Below, piece by piece: positions 32,053-39,306 of a stretch of DNA of 64,000 bases. The notes below the pieces were generated by a model. It ran no database searches. It was given only the letters and a program-made list of their open reading frames with translations, and was not told the DNA's origin. Numbering within the stretch: position 1 is the first letter of the stretch; each line of letters opens with the position of its first letter. This DNA is from Conexibacter woesei DSM 14684 (GTDB lineage: Bacteria; Actinomycetota; Thermoleophilia; Solirubrobacterales; Solirubrobacteraceae), in the NCBI RefSeq assembly GCF_000025265.1, contig NC_013739.1, positions 372,001 to 436,000 of the forward strand. Direction: 5' to 3'. Made by a program: the position numbers and the translations under genes.

Positions 32053-32609
32053 TACCCGCCGTATGAGCCGCCGCCGCTGCTGTCGGCGCTGCCACCGCCG
32101 CTGCCGGCGGTCTTGGTGATCGCGGCGCCGTCGGGCGCAGTCACCCACCAGAGCGCGCCGAAGCCGTTGCTGCCCTGGCCGTTGGTGTCGCCCGCCGCGC
32201 TGTCGTCGAGGAACCGGTACAGCGGGTGGCCGGCGTAGGTCACCTGCAGCGTGCCGTCGGCGCGCTTGGAGGTTCCCAGCATCGCGGTCTGCACGCCGGA
32301 GCCCGCGACCGGTCTGCCGTGCGTCGTCAGCGGCGGCCACTCGGTCGCGCACGTGCCCGTGCAGGCGCTGCTCGCCGACGTGTCGCCCTTCCACTGATAG
32401 AGCGTCCTGCCCTGCGCGTCGACGAGGATCGTGCCGAGCGGCGTGCTCGCGGTCTTGACGGTCGCGGCGCTCGTGGACGCGGCGGTCGTCATCGAGCCGG
32501 CCGACGACGTCGAGCCTGAGCTGCCGCCGCCCGAGGAGCTGCTGCCGCAGCCCGCGGCGACGAGTGCGATCACGGCGAAGCCGGCGACCGCGAGCGAACG
32601 GAGTCGCAT
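32049..32609 (-). CDS. COG4315-like secreted lipoprotein
   Basis: 186 residues from ATG 32607-32609 with GGAGGCTCC upstream. A lipobox LVAAGC (Cys21) follows the signal segment, then a Ser/Gly/Thr linker. Two copies of the family repeat Yx[FWY]xxD are present: LYQWKGD (with the Cys pair CTGTC and the segment WPPL behind it) and LYRFLDD (followed by GDTNGQGSNGFGALWWVTAPDG). The family is abundant in actinobacterial envelopes and its function is unknown. The C-terminus is a Gly/Ser tail ending GGGSYGGY. It is divergent from the ECF sigma gene, 127 bp away. Confidence 0.9.
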   Translation of the reverse strand: MRLRSLAVAGFAVIALVAAGCGSSSSGGGSSGSTSSAGSMTTAASTSAATVKTASTPLGTILVDAQGRTLYQWKGDTSASSACTGTCATEWPPLTTHGRPVAGSGVQTAMLGTSKRADGTLQVTYAGHPLYRFLDDSAAGDTNGQGSNGFGALWWVTAPDGAAITKTAGSGGGSADSSGGGSYGGY

Positions 32610-32736
32610 CTGGAGCCTCCTGCGTTGGGAGAGAGGAGCGGAGCGGTGAGAGGAGCCGTCCTCCCATGAAGACGCCCGCCCGCCTGGATCCTTCCCCGCG
32701 CCCGGCAGCGGCCGTGAGGGGGGTTACAGTCAGTAG

Positions 32737-33252
32737 ATGCGGCGTCTCGAACCGCAGGCGGTGGTGCGCCACCTCGACCGGCTCTACCGGTCGGCGTGGG
32801 CGCTGTGCGGATCGCGAGAGGACGCCGAGGACCTCGTCCAGGAGACGGTCGCGCGGGTGCTCGCGAGACCGCGCCGGCTGCACGGCGAGGAGGAGCTGGC
32901 CTACCTGCTCAGTGCCCTGCGCAACACCTTCCTGACGACGCGCCGGACCGCGTCGCGCCGTCCCCAGGAGGTCGCCCAGCTTGACGACGTCGTCGCCGGC
33001 GACCCGCGCGCGGAGACACGGCCTGAGGCGGCGCTGGAGGCGCACGAGCTGTTCGACGCGATCGCGCGGCTGCCCGAGGACTTCCGCCTCGCGCTCGTCG
33101 CCGTCGACGTCGCCGGGCTCTCCTACCGTGAGGCCGCGAAGGCGCTCAGGACGCGCGAGGCGACGATCACGAGCCGGCTGCACCGCGCGCGAGAGCGCGT
33201 GACGCGCGACCTCGCCGGGGAACGATCGGGCAGCTCCCGGAGTCTGAGGTGA
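32737..33252 (+). CDS. ECF-family RNA polymerase sigma factor
   Basis: 171 residues from ATG 32737. Region 2: RHLDRLYRSAWALCGSREDAEDLVQETVARVLARPRRL (in segments) with the usual DAEDLVQE core. Region 4: RLPEDFRLALVAVDVAGLSYREAAKALRTREATITSRLHRARERV. There is no C-terminal extension. Its stop overlaps the start of a membrane-anchored protein gene (TGATG), the usual arrangement of a sigma/anti-sigma pair. Its targets may include the divergent lipoprotein. Confidence 0.93.
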   Translation: MRRLEPQAVVRHLDRLYRSAWALCGSREDAEDLVQETVARVLARPRRLHGEEELAYLLSALRNTFLTTRRTASRRPQEVAQLDDVVAGDPRAETRPEAALEAHELFDAIARLPEDFRLALVAVDVAGLSYREAAKALRTREATITSRLHRARERVTRDLAGERSGSSRSLR

Positions 33253-34028
33253 TGGAGGACCCGGTGACGCGCAAGGACGATGCACTCGAACAACAGCAGG
33301 TCGCGAAGGTCACGCGCGCGATCCGGGCGCTCGACACGCCCGCTCCGCCACGGCTGCGGCGCGCCGTCGAGGCCGCTGCCGCCGGCGCTGAGGCGGCGCA
33401 TGGCGCGGGGTCCGCAGGCGGCGACGATGCGGGGCGCGCGCACGCGCTGCGCGACCGCTTCGGCGCGCTCGGCCGTCTGCGCCCCCGCACCCGCCTCGCC
33501 GCCGGCGGCGCGCTGGCGGCGGCGCTCGCGCTCGTCGTCGCGCTCGTGCTGGTGCTGCCGAGCGGCTCCGGCTCCGGCGCCGCGCCGACTGTGACGGACG
33601 TCGCGGCGGTGACGCTGCGCGCGCCGACGCAGCCGGCGCCCGCGGTGCAGCCCGGCGGGACGCTCGACGCGCAGGTGCAGGACGTCGCGTTCCCGGACTG
33701 GTGGAGCTCGAGCCGCGCGCCCGGCCCGGCCGGCGAGGCCTGGAAGGCGACCGGCGCCCGCAGCGACAGCGTCGGCGACCGCTCGGTGGAGACGGTCTTC
33801 TACGACGGCGCGCGCGGGCAGCGGGTCGGCTACGCGATCGCCGACGGCAAGCGGCTGCCGGTCGGCGGCGGCCGCTACGAGCAGCGCCGCGGCGTGCACA
33901 TGTGGGTCTACGACACGGGCGGCGAGACCGCCGTCATGTGGTACCGCGGCGACCGCACGTGCGTCGTCTCGGGCCGCGGCGTCGACACCGAGACGCTGCT
34001 GACGCTCGCAAGCTCCGAAGCGGTCTAG
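33252..34028 (+). CDS. putative membrane-anchored anti-sigma factor
   Basis: 258 residues from ATG 33252 (GTG 33249 also possible), overlapping the sigma stop codon. The N-terminal ~85 residues are cytoplasmic and charged. One transmembrane segment follows (GGALAAALALVVALVLVLP, ~88-108), then an extracytoplasmic domain of ~150 residues with DVAFPDWWSSSRAPGPAGEAW, FYDGARGQRVGYAIADG and a C-terminal WYRGDRTCVVSGRGV. No HXXXCXXC zinc motif is seen, so it is not a classical ZAS protein. Topology and gene order are the only grounds for the anti-sigma call. Confidence 0.7.
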   Translation: MEDPVTRKDDALEQQQVAKVTRAIRALDTPAPPRLRRAVEAAAAGAEAAHGAGSAGGDDAGRAHALRDRFGALGRLRPRTRLAAGGALAAALALVVALVLVLPSGSGSGAAPTVTDVAAVTLRAPTQPAPAVQPGGTLDAQVQDVAFPDWWSSSRAPGPAGEAWKATGARSDSVGDRSVETVFYDGARGQRVGYAIADGKRLPVGGGRYEQRRGVHMWVYDTGGETAVMWYRGDRTCVVSGRGVDTETLLTLASSEAV

Positions 34029-34031
34029 GCC

Positions 34032-34052
34032 GCGGCCGCCCTACGCGGCCGC
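34032..34052. terminator. hairpin between the anti-sigma and P450 genes
   Basis: GCGGCCGC-CCTAC-GCGGCCGC, an 8-bp stem with 5-nt loop, overlaps the P450 stop codon (34041-34043) and follows the anti-sigma stop by 3 bp. Convergent genes. Confidence 0.55.
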
Positions 34053-35387
34053 CGGCTGGGTCGCGGCGGCCGCCGCGCTCTCCGTCGCGGCGATCGGCCC
34101 GCTCGCGCGGCGCGTCAGCCGCACGCGGGCGCCGTCGCCGGGCGTGATCGTGATCATCCGGCGGCGGGAGCGCTGTCTCGGCCCGGCCGCCTCGACGACG
34201 AAGCGCTCGGCCGCGGCGCGCAGCACGATTCTCATCTCCAGCAGCGCGAAGCTTGCGCCGAGGCAGCGGCGACGGCCGCCGCCGAACGGCAGCCACGTGT
34301 AGGTGCCGGGCTTTCTGGCGAGGAAGCGCTCGGGCCGGAACGCGTACGGATCGGGATAGATCGCCGGGTCGTGGTGGACGAGGTAGGCGCCCGCGGTCAG
34401 CACGACGCCCGGCTGGTAGGTGCGGCCGCCGATCTCGATCTCTCTCACGACCAGCCGCGGCTCCGGGATCGTCAGCACCGGCCGGCGCCGCAGCACCTCG
34501 TTGATCGTCGCGTCGAGGTAGTCGTCGCCGTCGCTCGCCAGGCGCTCCTGCACCTCCGGCGACCGCGCGAGCTGTTCGAACGCGAACCCGAGCGACGAGG
34601 CGGTCGTCTCGTGTCCAGCGACGAGCGCCGTCACCAGCTCGTCGCGGATCTCCTCGTCGGACATCGGGGAGCCGTCGCCGTGGGTCGCGGAGAGCAGCAT
34701 CGCGAGCACGTCATCGCGCTCGGAGCCCTCCTGCCGGCGCTCGTCGATCAGCGCGAACAGCTCGCGGTCGACGTCCGCTCTGTCGCGCTCGAAGCGGCCG
34801 AAGCGGCCACGGCCCGACAGCAGTCTCTGCGCCTGCGGGATCAGCGATATCGGGCTGTCGCCGAACGTCAGGATCTGCGGCAGGCGCTCGCGCAGCCGGT
34901 CGAGTCGCGGCCCCTCGTCGAGGCCGAAGACGGCGCGCAGGATGATCTCCAGCGTCAGCATCTGGAGGCGCGGGTGCAGCTCCACCGGGGTGTCGAGCGG
35001 CCAGCTGTCCAGCTCGCGCTCGGTCAGCTCCTCCATCAGCCCGGTGAGGCGCTGCATGCGGTCGCCGTGGAAGGCGGGCAGCATCAGCTTGCGCTGCTCC
35101 ATGTGTCTGCCCTCGTCGAGCAGGATCACCGAGTTGGGGCCGACGATCGGCTCGAGCAGGCGCGCGCCCTCGCCGGGGTGCAGGACCGTCGGGTCGGCGG
35201 TCAGGAGCGTTCTGATGTCGGCCGGATCGGTGAGGACGACGAACGGCGGCTGGCCGGCGAGACGCAGCGTGAACGGCGTGCCGAGACGCGCGCGCAGCCG
35301 TTCGGTGTACGCGATCGGCCGGACCCACCAGCCGATCGTCTGCAGCACGGCCGGCATGCGCGAGCTCGGTGGCAGTTTCGCCTTCAT
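34041..35387 (-). CDS. cytochrome P450
   Basis: 448 residues from ATG 35385-35387. The I-helix oxygen-binding motif is ALVAGHETTASSLGFAFEQL, the K-helix ExxR is EVLRRRP, the PERF motif is AFRPERFL, and the haem loop is FGGGRRRCLG with the thiolate Cys. The pattern recalls CYP135/138-like mycobacterial enzymes, soluble and NAD(P)H/ferredoxin-dependent. No ferredoxin gene is adjacent. The C-terminal ~25 residues are an Ala/Thr tail. A consensus promoter with an operator in the spacer lies upstream, and the divergent TetR gene is the likely regulator. About eight Arg codons are AGA. Confidence 0.95.
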   Translation of the reverse strand: MKAKLPPSSRMPAVLQTIGWWVRPIAYTERLRARLGTPFTLRLAGQPPFVVLTDPADIRTLLTADPTVLHPGEGARLLEPIVGPNSVILLDEGRHMEQRKLMLPAFHGDRMQRLTGLMEELTERELDSWPLDTPVELHPRLQMLTLEIILRAVFGLDEGPRLDRLRERLPQILTFGDSPISLIPQAQRLLSGRGRFGRFERDRADVDRELFALIDERRQEGSERDDVLAMLLSATHGDGSPMSDEEIRDELVTALVAGHETTASSLGFAFEQLARSPEVQERLASDGDDYLDATINEVLRRRPVLTIPEPRLVVREIEIGGRTYQPGVVLTAGAYLVHHDPAIYPDPYAFRPERFLARKPGTYTWLPFGGGRRRCLGASFALLEMRIVLRAAAERFVVEAAGPRQRSRRRMITITPGDGARVRLTRRASGPIAATESAAAAATQPAAA

Positions 35388-35426
35388 CTCGTCGTCCTCC
35401 AGCGGTAGAGTCGAACCGTGCCAGCG

Positions 35427-35454
35427 AGTATATGTACTGACCAGTATCTGTCAA
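35427..35454 (-). promoter_or_regulatory. P450 promoter with TetR operator in the spacer
   Basis: TTGACA (35449-35454) and TATACT (35427-35432) on the minus strand, 16 bp apart: a near-perfect housekeeping promoter, rare in this GC-rich window. The inverted repeat TACTG-AC-CAGTA (35435-35446) fills the spacer, so a bound repressor would exclude RNA polymerase. TetR is the obvious candidate. Confidence 0.75.
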
Positions 35455-35503
35455 GGAATCCGGTCCATCGTGCGACCGGCGCGGCCGTGCGGGCGGCGCG
35501 CTG

Positions 35504-36163
35504 ATGCCGCGCGGCGAGTTCGACCGCAGCGCCCGCAAGGCCGCGACCCGCGCGCGACTGCTCGACGCCGCCGCTCGCGTCTACGCCGCTCGCGGCTTCG
35601 CCGGCGCGACGCTCGACGACGTCGCCGCCGAGGCCGGGCTGACGAAGGGCGCGGTCTACGGCCACTTCGGCTCCAAGGACAACCTCCTCGTCGCGCTGAT
35701 GGAGGAGTTCCTGGCAGCCGAGATCGCCGCCCAGGTCGGCCTCTTCGACCGCGACGAGAAGACGTGGAAGCGGCCGTTCGTCGGCAGCGACCGCTGGATG
35801 GAGGAGCTGGACGAGACGCCGGACGCGTTCCGGCTGCTCGTCGAGTTCTGGCTCGCCGCCGGCCGCGACGAGCAGATGCGCGAGCGCTTCCTCGCCGGCC
35901 TGGCGGTGCTGCGCGAGATGTTCGCCGGGTTCGTCACCGAGAGCGCCGCCGACGCCGGCCTCGAGCAGTCGCCGGAGGCCGCCCGCCACTTCGCCAACGT
36001 CAGCGTCGCGCTCAGCTTCGGGCTCGGCATGATCCGCGTCGCCGATCGCGAGCAGATCTCGCCCGCGCTGCTCGGGACCGCGCTGTCGGTGCTGATCCGC
36101 GGGATAGAGCGCGACCCCGAGCTGCGCGCCGACATGGCAGACCCGGACGCGCGTCGCGAGTAG
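35504..36163 (+). CDS. TetR-family regulator (P450-linked)
   Basis: 219 residues from ATG 35504. N-terminal HTH: ARLLDAAARVYAARGFAGATLDDVAAEAGLTKGAVYGHFGSKDNLLVALM (in segments, ~15-60). The ligand-binding helices that follow contain LLVEFWLAAGRDEQMRERFLAGL, typical of the TetR_C_6-like group. It is divergent from the cytochrome P450 gene with an inverted repeat between them. It likely represses the P450 and is relieved by the P450 substrate or a related hydrophobic compound. Confidence 0.93.
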   Translation: MPRGEFDRSARKAATRARLLDAAARVYAARGFAGATLDDVAAEAGLTKGAVYGHFGSKDNLLVALMEEFLAAEIAAQVGLFDRDEKTWKRPFVGSDRWMEELDETPDAFRLLVEFWLAAGRDEQMRERFLAGLAVLREMFAGFVTESAADAGLEQSPEAARHFANVSVALSFGLGMIRVADREQISPALLGTALSVLIRGIERDPELRADMADPDARRE

Positions 36164-36247
36164 CGACTCGCAGCGGGTGCGGGGCCGTCCCGGGTGCGGG
36201 GCTGCCCTACGCGTGCGGGCGACCGCGCTTGCGGCGATACTCGCGGT

Positions 36248-39193
36248 ATGCCTGAGCGGGTCTCGGCCGAGCGGTTCGTCGGGCGTGCCGACGAGCTGAC
36301 CGCGCTCGACGCCGACAGCGGCCTCGTCCTGATCGCCGGCGACGCCGGCGTCGGCAAGAGCCGCCTCGTCGGCGAGCTGGAGCGCCGCGCCCGCGCCGCC
36401 GGCAAGCTCGTGCTCGTCGGCGAGTGCGTCGAGCTGGCCGAGGGCGAGCTGCCGTACGCCGCCATCGTCTCGGCGCTGCGCCCCGTGCTGCGCCAGGGCG
36501 AGGCGCTCGACGCGCTGAGCGCGGGCGAACGCCGCGAGCTGGCGCCGCTGTGGCCCGAGCTGGGGCAGCTCGGCGGCGCCGCCGTCGACGCGGCGCCCGC
36601 CTCGACCGGCGCGCGGCAGGGGCGCGTCTTCGCGCTGCTGCTCGCGCTGCTCGTGCGGCTGGCGGAGGAGCGCCCGGTCGTGTTCGTGATCGAGGACCTG
36701 CACTGGGCCGACCGCTCGACGCGCGACTTCCTCGCGTTCCTCGTGCGCGCGGCGCGCGGCGAGCGGCTCGCGCTGGTCGCGACGTTCCGCGCCGAGGACC
36801 TGCACCGCGACCACCCGCTGCGCCCGTTCGCCGCGGAGCTGGCGCGCGTGCGCGGCGTGCGGCGGATCGACCTGCGCGGCTTCACGCGCGCGGAGCTGGG
36901 GCTGCAGGTCGAGGACATCCTCGGCGAACGGCCGCCGGGCACGCTCGTCGAGCAGCTGTTCGAGCGCACGGAGGGCAACGCCTTCTACACCGAGGAGCTG
37001 CTCGCCGCCGGCGAGGACGGCGCGCTGCCGGCGTCGCTGCGCGACGCGCTGCTGCTGCGGACCGAGTCGCTGTCGGCGGCGGCGCGGCGCCTGCTGGCGG
37101 TCGCGGCGACGGCGGAGCGGGCCGTCGACGAGCGCCTGCTGGCGGCCGTCGGCGAGCTGCCCGAGGCGGCGTTCGCGCCTGCGCTGCGCGAGGCGCTGGC
37201 GCACCACGTGCTCGTCGCGCACGGCGAGCACGGCGCCTACGCGTTCCGGCACGCGCTCGTGCGCGAGGCGGTCTACCGCGACCTGCTCGCGGGCGAGCGC
37301 GCGCGGCTCCACGGCGCGCTCGCGCACACGCTCGTGCAGCGGCCGGAGCTGGCGGCGAGCGGGATCGGCGTCGCGGGAGAGCTGGCGCACCACTGGCAGG
37401 CGGCCGGCGAGCCGGCGCGCGCGCTGGCCGCGTCGGTGCGGGCGAGCGCGGAGGCGGAGGGGGCGTTCGCGTTCGCCGAGGCCGAGCGCCACTGCGAGCG
37501 CGCGCTGACGCTGTGGGACCGCGTGCCGGACGCCGCCGCGGTCGCGGGACTCGACCGCGCCGCGCTGCTCGCGCGTGCCGCGACCGCGGCGATCCGCGGC
37601 GACAACCCGCAGCGCGCGGTCGTGCGGGCGCGCGAGGCGATCGGCGAGCTGGACGTCACGCGCGAGCCGACGCGCGTCGCGCTGATGCAGCTGCTGGCGG
37701 GCCGCGCGCTGTGGCTCAGCGCCGACCACGCCGACGGCCTGATCGCGTACCGCGAGGCGGTCCGCCTCGTGCCGCCCGAGCCGCCCTCGCGCGAGCGGGC
37801 GCTGGTCGTCGCCGGGGACGCGCAGGCGCTGATGTTGAACGGGCGCTCCGAGGAGGCGTACGCGCGCTGCGAGGAGGCGCTCGCGCTCGCCCGCGAGGTC
37901 GGCGACCGCTCCGTCGAGGCGCACGTCCACAACACGCTCGCCGGGCTCGGGTGGGCGCACGGGGACCCGGTCGACCACGCGGCGCGGGCCCGCGCGATCG
38001 CGGTCGAGCTGGGCGCGGTCGAGGAGATCGGCCGCTCCTACGCCAACGCGTCGGAGGGGCTGGAGCAGGCCGGGCGGCTGCAGGACGCGATCACGCTCGC
38101 GCAGGACGGGATCGCGCTCGCGCCGCGCTGGGGGATGTACGACTTCATCTTCTACCTGCGCTACGCGATCGCCGGCTGGCTGCTGCGGCTCGGGCGGATC
38201 GAGCAGGCCGAGCAGCTCGTCGGCGACGAGACGCCGCACGGCCGCAGCGCGGCGGCGCCGTGGCACGAGGTGAAGGGGCGGCTCGCGCTCGCCCGCGGCG
38301 ACTTCGCCACCGCCGAGCACGAGCTGGAGCTGGCGCGCGCGATCGCGCACGGGCTCGGCGGACCGGAGTGGTACCCGCCCGCACTCGCCGCGATCGGGAC
38401 GCTGCGGCTGTGGCAGGGCCGCCTCGACGACGCGGCCGCCGTCCTGCGCACCGCGCTCGACGCGGTCGCCGACCCGCAGGTCGCGCCGTGGCTGAACGAC
38501 TTCACCGAGGTCTACCCGGTCGCGGCCCGGATCGCCGCCGAGCGGGTCGCGGCGGCGCGCGCCGGTGCCGCCGGCGCGAGCGCGGCCGCGGTCGCCGCGG
38601 CGCGAGGCGATGCCGCCGACGCGCTCGCCCGTCTCGACGCGATGCTCGCGACGCTGCCGGCGAGCGCTCGACCGCCGCGAGCGCTCGCCTGCCGCGCGCT
38701 CGCGGCGGCGGAGGCGGCGCGGGCGGCCGGCGGCGCCGACGCGGCGCCTTGGGCGGAGGCGGCCGACCGCTTCCGCGCGCTCGGCGAGCCGTACCCGACG
38801 GCCTACGCGGAGCTGCGTCAGGCTGAGGCGCTGCTCGCCGGCCGCGGCGCGACGGCGGCGGCCGCGTCGCTGCTGCGCGATGCGCACGCGACGACCGTGC
38901 AGCTGCGCGAGCAGCCGCTGCGGGGCGCGATCGAGGCGCTCGGCCGCCGCGCCCGCGTCGCGCTCGGCGACGACGCGCCGCCGCCCGATCGGATCGCCGA
39001 GCTGGGCATCACCGCGCGCGAGCGGGAGGTGCTGACGCTGCTGGCGGAGGGCCGCACGAACCGCCAGATCGCCGAGACGCTCGTGATCGCGGAGAAGACC
39101 GCGAGCGTGCACGTCTCGCGGATCCTCGCCAAGCTCGACGCGCGCAACCGCGGCGAGGCCGCGGCGATCGCGCGCCGGCTGGGTCTGGCGTAG
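36248..39193 (+). CDS. large ATP-binding LuxR-family (LAL) regulator 2
   Basis: 981 residues from ATG 36248; an in-frame start at 36194 would add 18 residues. The N-terminal AAA ATPase has Walker A GDAGVGKS (31-38) and Walker B VVFVIEDLHWADRS (~140-152). TPR-like repeats fill ~380-880. The C-terminal LuxR HTH reads LGITAREREVLTLLAEGRTNRQIAETL followed by AEKTASVHVSRILAKL. It differs from the window's other LAL protein in HTH and domain lengths, so it is not a recent duplicate. Its inducer and targets are unknown. Confidence 0.93.
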   Translation: MPERVSAERFVGRADELTALDADSGLVLIAGDAGVGKSRLVGELERRARAAGKLVLVGECVELAEGELPYAAIVSALRPVLRQGEALDALSAGERRELAPLWPELGQLGGAAVDAAPASTGARQGRVFALLLALLVRLAEERPVVFVIEDLHWADRSTRDFLAFLVRAARGERLALVATFRAEDLHRDHPLRPFAAELARVRGVRRIDLRGFTRAELGLQVEDILGERPPGTLVEQLFERTEGNAFYTEELLAAGEDGALPASLRDALLLRTESLSAAARRLLAVAATAERAVDERLLAAVGELPEAAFAPALREALAHHVLVAHGEHGAYAFRHALVREAVYRDLLAGERARLHGALAHTLVQRPELAASGIGVAGELAHHWQAAGEPARALAASVRASAEAEGAFAFAEAERHCERALTLWDRVPDAAAVAGLDRAALLARAATAAIRGDNPQRAVVRAREAIGELDVTREPTRVALMQLLAGRALWLSADHADGLIAYREAVRLVPPEPPSRERALVVAGDAQALMLNGRSEEAYARCEEALALAREVGDRSVEAHVHNTLAGLGWAHGDPVDHAARARAIAVELGAVEEIGRSYANASEGLEQAGRLQDAITLAQDGIALAPRWGMYDFIFYLRYAIAGWLLRLGRIEQAEQLVGDETPHGRSAAAPWHEVKGRLALARGDFATAEHELELARAIAHGLGGPEWYPPALAAIGTLRLWQGRLDDAAAVLRTALDAVADPQVAPWLNDFTEVYPVAARIAAERVAAARAGAAGASAAAVAAARGDAADALARLDAMLATLPASARPPRALACRALAAAEAARAAGGADAAPWAEAADRFRALGEPYPTAYAELRQAEALLAGRGATAAAASLLRDAHATTVQLREQPLRGAIEALGRRARVALGDDAPPPDRIAELGITAREREVLTLLAEGRTNRQIAETLVIAEKTASVHVSRILAKLDARNRGEAAAIARRLGLA

Positions 39194-39243
39194 CGCCGCG
39201 CCGCCCCGCGAGCCGCCCCGCGCCCCCCCCCGCCCCGCCGCCT

Positions 39244-39265
39244 TCGCGCCGAGTCTCCGGCGCGA
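39244..39265 (+). terminator. hairpin after LAL regulator 2
   Basis: TCGCGCCG-AGTCTC-CGGCGCGA: 8-bp perfect stem, 6-nt loop, followed by GGTTT. It lies 50 bp behind the stop codon, after a run of nine C. Confidence 0.6.
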
Positions 39266-39306
39266 GGTTTGACCCGCCGCCGCGCAGGGTCATACCGCCG
39301 ACAACC

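Noticed and set aside
35384-39112. A 1242-codon open frame opposite the second LAL regulator and a TetR gene
   Set aside because: Arg/Ala/Gln-rich with no domain; the plus-strand genes have clear motifs.
39225-39233. Run of nine C as a phase-variable tract
   Set aside because: It lies between a stop codon and a terminator hairpin, not in a coding frame or near a promoter start.
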